DNA of 64,000 bases from Dastarcus helophoroides (taxonomy: Eukaryota > Arthropoda > Insecta > Coleoptera > Bothrideridae), in NCBI GenBank assembly GCA_028583605.1, contig CM053337.1, positions 11,102,969 through 11,166,968 on the forward strand. The letters run 5' to 3'. The position numbers were made by a program, and so were the translations under genes. Below are positions 22,626 through 32,360 of the stretch, piece by piece. Below the pieces are notes generated by a model. It made no database searches. It saw only the letters and a program-made list of their open reading frames with translations, and was not told the DNA's origin. Position 1 is the first letter of the stretch; every line of letters begins with the position of its first letter.

Positions 22626-23688
22626 ATTCCAAATTTAAATTTATATTTGTCAATTTCTTATAGTTCAAGTTTCATCTCATAATTTCGAGAAATATGTCTA
22701 TAATTAAAGAATAAAAGTTAACACGTCGTTAAAAAGGGTTAAGAGGTTGTTAGAGAAAGAGAGAGAGAAAGACTAAATTTTGTTTAAAGTTGAAATTTTA
22801 GAAAAATTAATAAGGAAAAGTGCCTACAAGTTTAAATTTAAAACTTCAAAAAAAAGTTAAAAATATCGAAATAAGCTAAATACATTAAACAAAACTTTCG
22901 AAAAATTCTACTTTTTCTAGAAATGTTGAAGTTTTCAGCAACATTTGCAGGAACAAAATCAAATATTTGGGTTTAAAGTAAAGACTGAATTAGGGTAGAA
23001 AATTTAAACTCTTTTTTTGAAATAAATTTGAAGTTCTTTTTTTGAAATTGTGGCTGGTCTTTTTTATTTTCGTTTATTTTTTTAATTTGAACTTTTTTAT
23101 CGGTAGTTCTAGAAAACACAGTTGAAACAGTAAAAATCAATTTTATTAGAAAAAGCGAATCAAAGTCAAAACTTCGATAGAGAACCAAAATTATGAAAAA
23201 AAAAATCTCTCAAATTTTCGATTTTAATCGCCAAGGGTCGTATATTCTAGAAGTTTTCAACTCTAGGGTATATAATTTAGGATTTTTATGAAAATGCCGA
23301 GTTTAAATTTGAAATATCTAAATCCGAAATTCCGATATGGTATTTTATAAACTTAAGGTTTTTCTTGAAATTTGAACTCAAATTGAACTAAAAACTCAGA
23401 GTTTCACCATGAAAATTTTAAACTTGAAAAATATAAAATATTTTCCTTCAATTTTAGGCAAGGTTGTAATATTAAAGTAAAAAAGACATCACATTTTCTA
23501 AATTATGTCCACAAATCAATTTTTAAAGACTTTTAAAAATCAAAAAATGAGTCACCTGGAACTGAACCGAAAACCGGAAAAAACCGTTATTTTTGTCAGA
23601 ATGAAAACCGAGACTGATACCGCTGTAATTTTTTTGCCGGAACGAAAACCGAAAACCGGAACGAAAAACATAGCGGTTCGAAGCCCTG

Positions 23689-24230
23689 GATAAATCTACT
23701 TAGAATCAAGTTAATCTTATTATAATTATTATTTAATTTGATTTATTATTGTACTAAATTTTTTGATCTCAGAAATTCAGAAACAGAGGGGATACTCGAA
23801 ATGCGTTACCTAAGACAAGTTTGGAGTATATAGTTCCAAAAATTCAAACCTAAAGTCTAATTACTGCTCAGTCTACTTGTTTCTTTAAGATATACCAAAT
23901 TTCCTCACCTCAGAAACCCAGAAGCTGAAAAAATTTGGAATATCTGCTAAAAATAGTTTTCTATATACCTGTAACCCTGAGGATTGAATACTAATGCACC
24001 TTTCTGAAGTTTTTAAAACTTTTAATCTCAGAAACTTAGAAATTGATGCGTTTAAATTCCTTAAAGTAATAGAGTAGATAAATCCAAGGATTCAAACTTA
24101 GAATTACGTTCATCTTTGTGATATTACTTGTTTTGTTACTGTGCTGAATTTTCTGATCTCAGAAGCTTCGGAGACTTTTGCAGACAGTGACCTTGGTGAC
24201 TCAGAAGCCGAATGATTGTTCAAAATTCTT
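23689..24230. repeat. Higher-order satellite, remainder after the insertion
   Basis: Begins with the right target duplication GATAAATC (23689-23696) and resumes the satellite in register: TTAGAATCAAG (C), then GATCTCAGAAATTCAGAAAC (A), CACCTCAGAAACCCAGAAGC (B), and AGTAGATAAATCCAAGGATTC (C). The array fades near 24200-24250. Confidence 0.88.
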
Positions 24231-25165
24231 TCAGTTGGATTTAGAGTAAGTGAAAATTCGACGAAATTATAATAATGATACACCTTGGTTGGTTGGCTAG
24301 AATGTTCTTTCAGAATAGCCATAATTAAAATAGTCTTTTGAAAGATTGGTTTCTTTTTCGAAAGACTAGGTATAAGTAACAATTTATTTTATAATGTAAG
24401 CTTAAAAATGTGGACAGGTGGTGGATAAAAAATTGGGATTGTTCAACATTTTCTTTAAGCTGAAATATAATTCTGCAAGAAGTAGAATAAATATTGATTA
24501 ATTAATTAATATTAGTGAGTTTTACTTTATAATTTAATTATATTTTTTTATAAATGTAACATTTATAATTTTAAATAGTTTGAAATGTAAGTTATTAAAG
24601 AACCGAAATTCAGGTTCTGATACTAATGAGAAATTTAAATGTAGTGAATTTTGAAATCAAATTTGATGTAAGTTTGCATTTTCTGTCTTTAAAATTGTTA
24701 TATGTTAATAAATAATGTTTGTAATGTATTACCGTAAAACACGCGCTTTAGCCAATAAAAGCATCGAATTTTGAAACATATTTTTCATTTAAAAACACTC
24801 ACATTTCGTTCTTATACTATTCATGAAGCATTCCGTTCTTATATCCATGAAGAAGTTTTAAGTTAGCATTTAATCATTCTCTAATTAGGTGTTCTTTCAC
24901 ATTATCGCCTTTGAATTAATAGCCTCACAATCTTGTAATCTGTTAATAACCCAAACGATATTGAAATATTATGAACAATAAACTGCTACCTTGAATATAT
25001 CTGATGAAATTTGTTATTGATCCTGGTTATTAAATCGCAAGGTCGAAGGAAATTAAAAGAAGGTTTTATTGCGGGATTTGCAAAATTAATCTGCAAAATG
25101 AAGAACAAAATGTAAAAAAATGAATATATCGCAAAATAATATAAAGCAAAAAATTAAAAAATTGA
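24230..25165. other. AT-rich non-repetitive sequence, no gene seen
   Basis: Ordinary AT-rich intergenic sequence, no array structure and no protein-like frame. It is the likely 3' flank of the tRNA gene. Confidence 0.5.
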
Positions 25166-25166
25166 G

Positions 25167-25173
25167 AAAAAAA
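25167..25173 (-). terminator. RNA polymerase III terminator (T7)
   Basis: Seven consecutive T residues on the minus strand, six bases past the 3' end of the tRNA gene: the usual poly(T) stop for RNA polymerase III. Confidence 0.9.
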
Positions 25174-25179
25174 GGAACG

Positions 25180-25252
25180 TACCCCTGGCGGGACTCGAAC
25201 CCGCAGTCCCCGGCTTAGGAGGCCGATGCCTTATCCATTAGGCCACAGGGGC
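25180..25252 (-). tRNA. tRNA-Arg, anticodon CCT
   Basis: A 73-nt cloverleaf on the minus strand. The acceptor GCCCCTG pairs with CAGGGGT (last pair G-U), with discriminator A. The D-arm region is GCCTAATGGATAAGGC, and the anticodon arm is CGGC-CTCCTAA-GCCG with anticodon CCT (reads AGG). The T-arm is GCGGG-TTCGAGT-CCCGC. Both internal promoter boxes are present: A box TGGCCTAATGG and B box GGTTCGAGTCC. No intron. CCA is not encoded, as in eukaryotes. All stems pair, so the gene looks functional. Confidence 0.97.
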
Positions 25253-26285
25253 TTCCTAAGGAGAATGTTCTTCATAGGTAAATATGCCACAATATTATAA
25301 AGTTTCCTTAGGTAATGAAACTTGGGTGTTATAGTTCCCAAACCTTCCCTTAATCCAAGAATACGTAAAGATTTACTAATTTTAATACCGTTTGTACTTG
25401 GTGTACAAAGTTCGTGTTTGATGGAACATTTGAGCGAATTTTTACTTCAAACTTAAAAAACCCGCATTTAGTGCCACAACTATTACGTTGTCAATTAAAA
25501 AAAGTATATTGTTTACAGAAAATTGGGTTATACAGACGTCGAAAATTTATACGAGAAAAATAAATCCAATTCTATGGATGAAAGACGAATTTTTGAATGA
25601 AAATTATCATTATGACAGTGCTGCCATCTCGTAGATATTTCGGTGATTATCAATCCGCTGATTTGGAATTTTCTAATCATTTAAAACGAGCGATTCCCTA
25701 TCGATTTAAGGTAATTCGACGTAATTTCATAAAGAATTGGCGCATCGTCATTTCCTTTTTATCCGTGGATTATACCGTACGCGGAGATGTTAAAAAAGAG
25801 ATTAGCCGCGTTCGCATTCGAAGAATTTAATTTGTAAACGATATTTCGATAACGGCTTCAACGCTCAAGCAAATACATCGAATGGAAAATATGAATTATG
25901 CACCGGACCATTAAAAGTACAATATTCACACAGTTAAATCCATTCGGACGCATTCGAAACAGTTAGACGAAATTGTGCTACGTCGAGAATCGACGGGATG
26001 GGTTAAGCTGCCGCCTTCACGTAACGAGTCAATCCGTCAGCTGGATTCACCGTTCGCCCCATTTTTTTTCTTAATCGGAGAATGGGTTAGTCATAAACGG
26101 ACCGTTTGTTTGTTTTTCGCTCTAGAGATGATTCGAATCGATCTGCGACGCTCGGGCAATATAGTTTTAAATTGGATTTACATAACCGAAATCCTCAATT
26201 TTGAAAAGGCCTAACGTTTCGATTTCATTTAGATTTAAACGACTCGAATAGTTTACATTCGATTTGTTTGAATCTAGCTAGTTGA
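25253..26285. other. Island of ordinary-complexity sequence, no gene recognised
   Basis: About 1 kb of mixed composition with many CpGs. Frames at 25597-25830 and 25975-26214 (77 and 79 codons) show no domain I recognise and no splice-linked partner, so I do not call them genes. It could be regulatory DNA or a hidden 5' exon region for the transporter downstream; this cannot be decided from the sequence. Confidence 0.45.
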
Positions 26286-26289
26286 AAAT

Positions 26290-29200
26290 TTTCCTTTTTT
26301 TAATAATTGAAATTTTTATAAAAATTCATCTTACTTTTTTTGCATATTTTGACTTTTTTTGAATTGAATGTTCTAAGTGACTGAAAACTTCGACCTTTTT
26401 AAAATTGTGTACTATAAAAAAATTCCAATTTTTTTATATTTCCACTGTTTCTAGCTTTTATTGAAAATTTCGACTTTTTTAAAACTTCGACGTTTAAAAT
26501 TTTCCTCTATTTTTAAAAATTTATACTTCATCAAAATTTTCACTTTTTTTTCAAAATTGGCCCTTTTTTTAAAAATTGGGCCTTTTTTTCGAAATTTCAC
26601 TGTTTGACTGCTTTTCAAAATTTGGACTTTTTAAAATTGTCGACTTTTGTTTTGAAAATTTCTGCCTTTTTCAAAATTAAGACCTTTTTTTAAATTTTGC
26701 TTTTTTAAACCTTTACTTTCTTGATAATTTCGACATTTTAGAAAAAATGTTTTGTTTCAAAGTTTGGAGTATTTTGAAAGTTGACTTTTTAAAATTTTCT
26801 CTTTTTTCCCAAAATTTTGATTTTTTTTTGTTTTCTTAAAATGTCAACTTTTTGGAAAATTTCGATACTTTTTTTAAAGTTTAACTTTTTTTAATTTGGG
26901 CTATTTATGATTTTTGACTATTTTTTTTACATTTCGATGACTTTTTTGCAAACTTTCAATTTTTTTAGATTTCAACAATTTTTGAAAAACCTTTGACTTT
27001 CCAAAATTTCGACCTCCTTAAAAAAAATTGGACTTTTTTCAAAATGTTGACTTTTTTCAAAATGTTGACTTTTTTTAAAATGTTGACTTTTTTCAAAAGG
27101 TTGACCTTTTTCAAAATGTTTACTTTTTTAACATGTTTATTTTTTTTTAAATTCGTTTATTTTGAGGATCTCAATTTTCTTAAATATCACTTTTTAAATT
27201 TGGTTTTGAAAATTTCGAATATTTCAAAATTTTGAAAATGAAAATGTTTTTTGAAACATCGGATTTTTTCTTAAATTTTGATTCTATTTCACAGTTTAGA
27301 ATTCTTGTTAAAATTTGGATTTTTAAAAATGTCAGCTCTTTGAAAGTGTCGATTTTTTCGAAAATTCTAATTTCTCTTCTCTCTTTTTCAAAGTTTCCAC
27401 CTTTTTTCCAAAATTATGGATTTTTTTTAAATTTTCTCATAATTATAACTCTTTCAAAAATTTCGATATTTTTTGGAAAGTTGCAACCTTTTTTTTATAA
27501 TGGCAGCTATTTATGATTTTTAACTTTTTTTTACATTTCGGCGACTTTATTTTCAATTTTTCTTAAAATTTCAACAATTTTTAAAAAACTTTTGACTTGT
27601 TTCAAAATTTCGATTTTCTTAAAAAAATTTGGACTTTTTCAAAATATTAGGACTTTTTATTTCAATTTTTTTTATTTGAAAATCTCATTTTTTGCCTTAA
27701 ATGCCGCCTTTTTTAAAATTTGGTTTTGAAAATTTCGAATATTTCAAACATTCGAAAATGGAAATGTCGAGTTTTTTAAAACGTGGGATTTTTTCTTAAA
27801 TTTCATTTCATAATTTAAAATTATTTTCAAAATTTGGATTTTAAAAAAATGTCAACTCTGAAAGTGTCGACTTTTTCGAAAATTTTAATTTCTCTTCGCT
27901 CTTTTTTAAAGTTTTCAGTTATTTTCCAAAATTTTTGAATTTTTTAATAATTTTCTCAAAATTTCAAATTTTTCGAAAATTTCGATACTTTTTGGAAATT
28001 TTAACTTTTTTTTTGAAATTGCGGCTATTTAAGATTTTTAACTTTTTTTACATTTTGACTTTTTTCGATTTTTTAAAAAATTTCAACAATTTATGAAAAA
28101 CTTGACTTCTTTCAAAATTTCGACTTTCTTAAAAAAATTTGGACTTTTTTCAAAATTTTGACTTTTTTCGAATTCCTTTATTTGAAAATCTCAATTTTTT
28201 TAAATGTTACCTTTTTTTAAAATTTGGTTTAGAAAATGAAAATATCGAGTTTTTTGAAATATCCGATTTTTTCTTAAATTTCGATTTTTTTTCAAAATTT
28301 AAAATTCCTTAAAAATTTGGACTTTCTAAAAAAGGCAACTCTTTGAAAGTGTCGACTTTTTCGAAAATTTTAATTTCCCTTCTCTCTTTTTTAAAGTTTC
28401 CAGCTGTTTTCCAAAATTTTTGAATTTTTTAAAAATGTTCTCAAAATTTGAAATTTTTCGAAAATTTCGATATTTTTTGGAAATTTTAACTTGTTTTTGA
28501 AAATTGCGACTATTTAAGACTTTTAATTTTTTTTACATTTTGACTTTTTTTTCGATTTTTTAAAAAATTTCAACAATTTCTGAAAATCTTGACGTTTTTC
28601 AAAATTTCGACTTTTTTCGAATTCCTTTATCTAAAAATCTCAATTTTTTTAAATGTCACCTTTTTTTTAAATTTGATTAAGAAATTTTGAATATTTCAAA
28701 ATTTCGAAAATGAAAATATCGAGTTTTTTGAAATATCGGATTTTTTCTTAAATTTCGATTTTATTTCAAAATTTAAAATTCCTTTGAAAATTTGAATTTT
28801 CTAAAAAAGGCAACTCTTTAAAAGTGTGGACTTTTTCGAAAATTTTAATTTCATTTCTCTCTTTTATAAAGTTTCCACCTATTTTCCAAAATTTTTGAAA
28901 TTTTTAAAAATTTTCTCAAAATTTTAAATTTTTCGAAATTTTCGATATTTTTTGGAAATTTTAACTTTCTTTTGAAAATTGCGACTATTTAAGATTTTTA
29001 ACTTTTTTTACATTTAGACTTTGGGTTCGATTTTAAAAAAAATTTCAACAATTTTTGAAAAACTTGACGTCTTTAAAAATTTGGACTTTTTTGAAAAAAT
29101 TTGGACTTTATTCAAAATTTTGACTTTTCGAATTCCTTTATTTAAAAATCTCAATTTTTTTTAAATGTTACCTTTATTTTAAATTTGGTTTAGAAATTTT

Positions 29201-30430
29201 GAATATTTAAAAATTTCGAAAATGAAAATATCGAATTTTTTGAAATATCGGATTTTTTCTTAAATTTCGATTTTTTTTTTAATTTAAAATTTCTTTGAAA
29301 ATTTGGACTTTCTAGAAAAGGCAACAAGGCAACTCTTTGAAGGCGTCGACTTTTTCGAAAATTTTAATTTCTCTTCTCTCTTTTTTAAAGTTTCCAGCTA
29401 TTTTCCAAAATTTTTGAATTTTTTAAAAATTTTCTCAAAATTTCAAATTTTTCGAAAATTTTGATATTTTTTGGAAATTTTAACTTTTTTTTTGAAAATT
29501 GTGGCTATTTAAGATTTTTAACTTTTTTTACATTTTGACTTTTTTTCAATTTTTTAAAAAATTTCAACAATTTCTGAAAAACTTGACGTCTTTAAAAATT
29601 TTGACTTTCTTAAAAAAATTTGGACTTTTTTCAAAATTTTGACTTCGAATTCTTTTATGTGAAAATCTCATTTTTTTTAATTTCACCTTTTTTTTACATT
29701 TGGTTTTGAAATTTTGAATATTTCAAAATTTCGATTTTATTTCAAAATTTAAAATTCCTTTGAAAATTGGGACTTTCTAAAAAAGGCAACTCTTTAAAAG
29801 TGTCGATTTTTTCGAACATTTTAATTTCTCTCCTCTCTTTTTTAAAGTTTGCAGCTATTTTCAAAAATTTTTGAATTTAACAATTTTCTCAAAATTTCAA
29901 ATTTTTCGAAAATTTTGATATTTTCTAGAAATTTTAACTTTTTTTACATTTTGACTTTTTGTTCTATTTTTTAAAAAATTTCAACAATTTCTGAAAAACT
30001 TGACGTCTTTCAGAATTTCGACTTTCTTAAAAAAATTTGGACTTTTTTCAAAATTTTGACTTTTTTCGAATTCCTTTATTTGAAAATTTCCATTTTTTTT
30101 AAATGTCACCTTTTTTTTAAATCTAATTTAGAAATTTTGAATATTTCATACCTTCGAAAATGAAAATATCGAGTTTTTTGAAATATCGGTTTTTCTTAAA
30201 TTTCGATTTTATTTCAAAATTTAAAATTCTTTTGAAAATTTGGACTTTCTAAAAAAGACAACTCTTTGAAAAATATCGACTTTTTCGAAAATTTTAATTT
30301 CTCTTCTCTCTTTTTTAAAGTTTCCAGCTATTTTCCAAAATTTTTGAATTTTTTAAAAATTTTCTCAAAATTTCAAAAATGAATAATTTCAAAAATGCCG
30401 AAATTTTGAGAAAAATGCAATTTTACAAAA
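26290..30430. repeat. T-rich array with ~480-bp tandem units
   Basis: AAATTTCGACTTTTTT-type sequence. From about 27000 on it is organised as tandem units of roughly 465-515 bp. A landmark TTCTCTCTTTTT-like string followed by AAAGTTTCCA and ATTTTCCAAAATTTTTGAA appears near 27375, 27895, 28380, 28855, 29365, 29830 and 30305. Other landmarks in each unit are TTTCAACAATTT, GAATTCCTTTATTT and AAAGGCAACTCTTT. The first ~700 bp is less ordered. Confidence 0.9.
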
Positions 30431-30433
30431 AAA

Positions 30434-30542
30434 TGAAAAATTGAATACAAATCTTGTCCCCTGAAACCAAGAGAGATTAAAAAACACAACAAAGGCTGCT
30501 CTAACGCGTTTCGACAGCCAAGCTATCATCTTTAGAGAGATA
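30434..30542 (-). mobile_element. Fold-back family Y, copy b (single arm with hammerhead-like module)
   Basis: Shares ACAAATCTTGTCCC, GAAACCAAGAGAGATTAAAA, ACACAACAAA and CTCTAACGCGTTTCGACAGC with the other family copies. It sits exactly where the array polarity flips from T-rich (left) to A-rich (right). Confidence 0.85.
30499..30540 (-). ncRNA. Degenerate hammerhead-like module in copy b
   Basis: On the minus strand: CTCT, CTAAAGA, T, then a 6-bp hairpin GATAGC-TTG-GCTGTC, GAAA, CGCGT, T, AGAG. The layout matches copy d (44787-44827). The invariant G of the CUGANGA core is A here (CTAAAGA), which should inactivate it. Stem II is nevertheless the best-paired of the copies. Confidence 0.5.
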
Positions 30543-30544
30543 CA

Positions 30545-31950
30545 AAAAAAAAGTGAAAATTAAAAAATAAACTAAAACGAATTTTGAGAAACTGAAATTT
30601 CCGGAAAGTTAAATAAAAAAACCTAAGCCTAATATTGCGAAAAGTGAATTTCGAAATAAAAAAACCATTTTTTTGAAAATGTCGAAATTTCAAGCAAAAG
30701 GTCAAAGTTTCTAGAAAATATTCAAAATTTGAGGCACATCGTCAAATTTTGAAAGCAAAAAGTAGAATTTTGAGCTTATTTTTGAAAAATTTAATGTTAC
30801 AAAAATTCGAAATTTCGAGAAAAATGGCAACATTTAAAAATTTTTCTAAAAAAGTTTAAATTTTCACAAAATGTCGAAATTGTAACTTCGAGAAAAATGG
30901 AAATTTTGTTTATAAGAAGTGAACATTTTCAAAAAACCCTGAAGATTTTAAAAAAGTTTAAAAATTTCAAAAATTTTGAGAAAAATTCAGTTTTGAAAAG
31001 TGATAGGTCGAATTTTTCAAATAAAAGTCCAATTTACAAGGTCGACATTTTTAGAAAGAAAGTCGAAATTTTCAGATAAGGTCGAAATTTCGAGAAATTG
31101 TCTAAACAACTTGAACAAAGATAGTCATTTTTAAAAAATTCAAATATTTCAATAAAATTAAATGTAAAGGAATCAAAATTTCGGAAAAAATTGCAATTTT
31201 GAGAAAATATCACCATTTTGTGTCAAAATTTTCAAAAAATTCGAAACTAAAATTAAAATTTGAAAAAGTCGAAATTTAGAAAATTAGTTAACATTTAGAA
31301 AAATAAAATTATAAAAAAAATTAAAAAACTTAAATTTGAAGTTTCAAAATTAATGTTAAAAATAGACGAAATATTCAAGAAAGCCAAGATTTTCAGTAAA
31401 ATGCGAAGTCCGACGTTTCAAAAAAATCGTTGTTTTCAGAAAATAAAAATGTTGAAAAAAAAGACATTTTGCAAAAAAAGTAGAATTGAAAAAAAATGAA
31501 CACTTTAAGAGAATCAAAATATTTTTAAAAGTCGAAAAAATCAAATTTTTAAAAAGAATTGAAATGTTTTGAAAAAATCAAAATTAAAAACAGTTAAGAC
31601 TCGCAAAAAAGTTGAAATTTCCAGTCAAAATTTCAAAAAAGGTTAATATTTTCGAAAATAAGATCAAACATTTGAAAAGTCAAAATTTTCCAAAAATTTC
31701 GAAACTTCACGATAAGTCAAAATATTCAAAAAAAAACCGAGCTATTGAAAAGGAAATTCTCAACATAGTTGAAATTTAAGAACAATTTTTTTGCATAAAG
31801 TAAGAAATTATAAAAAAGTAATAAATTTTCAGAAATAATCAAAATATTTCCAAATAAACCAGAATTCTAAAGTCAAAATTTCGAAAAAAAGCTGAAAGTA
31901 AAAATAACCGGGCCATGTCAAAAAAACTAGCAAACGCCGATCTAGCGTAT
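30545..31950. repeat. A-rich degenerate array
   Basis: GTCGAAATTT-type low-complexity sequence with reversed polarity relative to the block to its left. No higher-order period was obvious. The missing first exon(s) of the transporter may lie here or further upstream, but no convincing one was seen. Confidence 0.75.
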
Positions 31951-32058
31951 TACTGAAATAGTTGCCTAATCTGTCTAATCTGTCACAGAAATTGACAAAT
32001 ATGGGTAACAGGTTTAACATTAATAATTTTTCCAACTCAAGTATTGTTTTTTTTTCAG

Positions 32059-32360
32059 CTGTGGTACGTCACCACGTAGGACGCATGATATTGTTGGCTT
32101 TCGCGCTGTACAGCTTCCAAAAAAACCTGATAAATACCGTTCTGGCGTTCGTTTTTCCACCACCTGCCGAAAAACACGTCAATTGCTCTGGCGGTTGGAT
32201 CTCTTTCAAGACGAAAAAAGACGCAGGGCTCGATCCCGCCGAACGATGGAAGGAGGAAGTGGAAACGTGGACGGAGGAACCAGCCGCGGACGAATCGGAA
32301 ACGAAAAGTTATGGGAACAAGTCCCGAAGTAATGTTACACAACGGATACGTAGAGAAAAA
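32059..32360 (+). CDS. SLC17-like transporter, exon encoding helix 1 and large loop
   Basis: Acceptor TTTTTTTTCAG|CTGTGG; the exon starts with two bases of a split codon, so at least one more coding exon lies upstream. Reads VVRHHVGRMILLAFALYSF, then the hydrophilic first loop ending RREK. Donor AAAAA|GTACGA, phase 0. The other two frames contain stops. Confidence 0.82.

Larger units (their letters stand above)
18565..23688. mobile_element. Non-autonomous hAT-like DNA transposon, 5.1 kb
   Basis: The left end is CAGTGCTTTGAACCG and the right end, reversed, is CAGGGCTTCGAACCG: 13 of 15 positions match and both begin CAG-G, as hAT termini do. An 8-bp duplication GATAAATC flanks it exactly, the length expected for hAT. 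Subterminal DNA is full of ACCGAAAACCG repeats at both ends (18575-18665 and 23560-23680). No frame longer than about 75 codons lies inside, so there is no transposase; it must have been moved in trans. The interior (18.7-22.5 kb) is a T-rich AAATTTCGAC-type array, with a hammerhead-bearing insertion at 22110-22345 and a fold-back fragment at 22548-22625 nested in it. It interrupts the ABC satellite. Confidence 0.9.

Noticed and set aside
23560..23680. Long inverted-repeat or tandem CCGGAAC motif considered as an independent element
   Set aside because: It is the subterminal repeat of the hAT-like element, mirrored near 18575-18665 at the other end.
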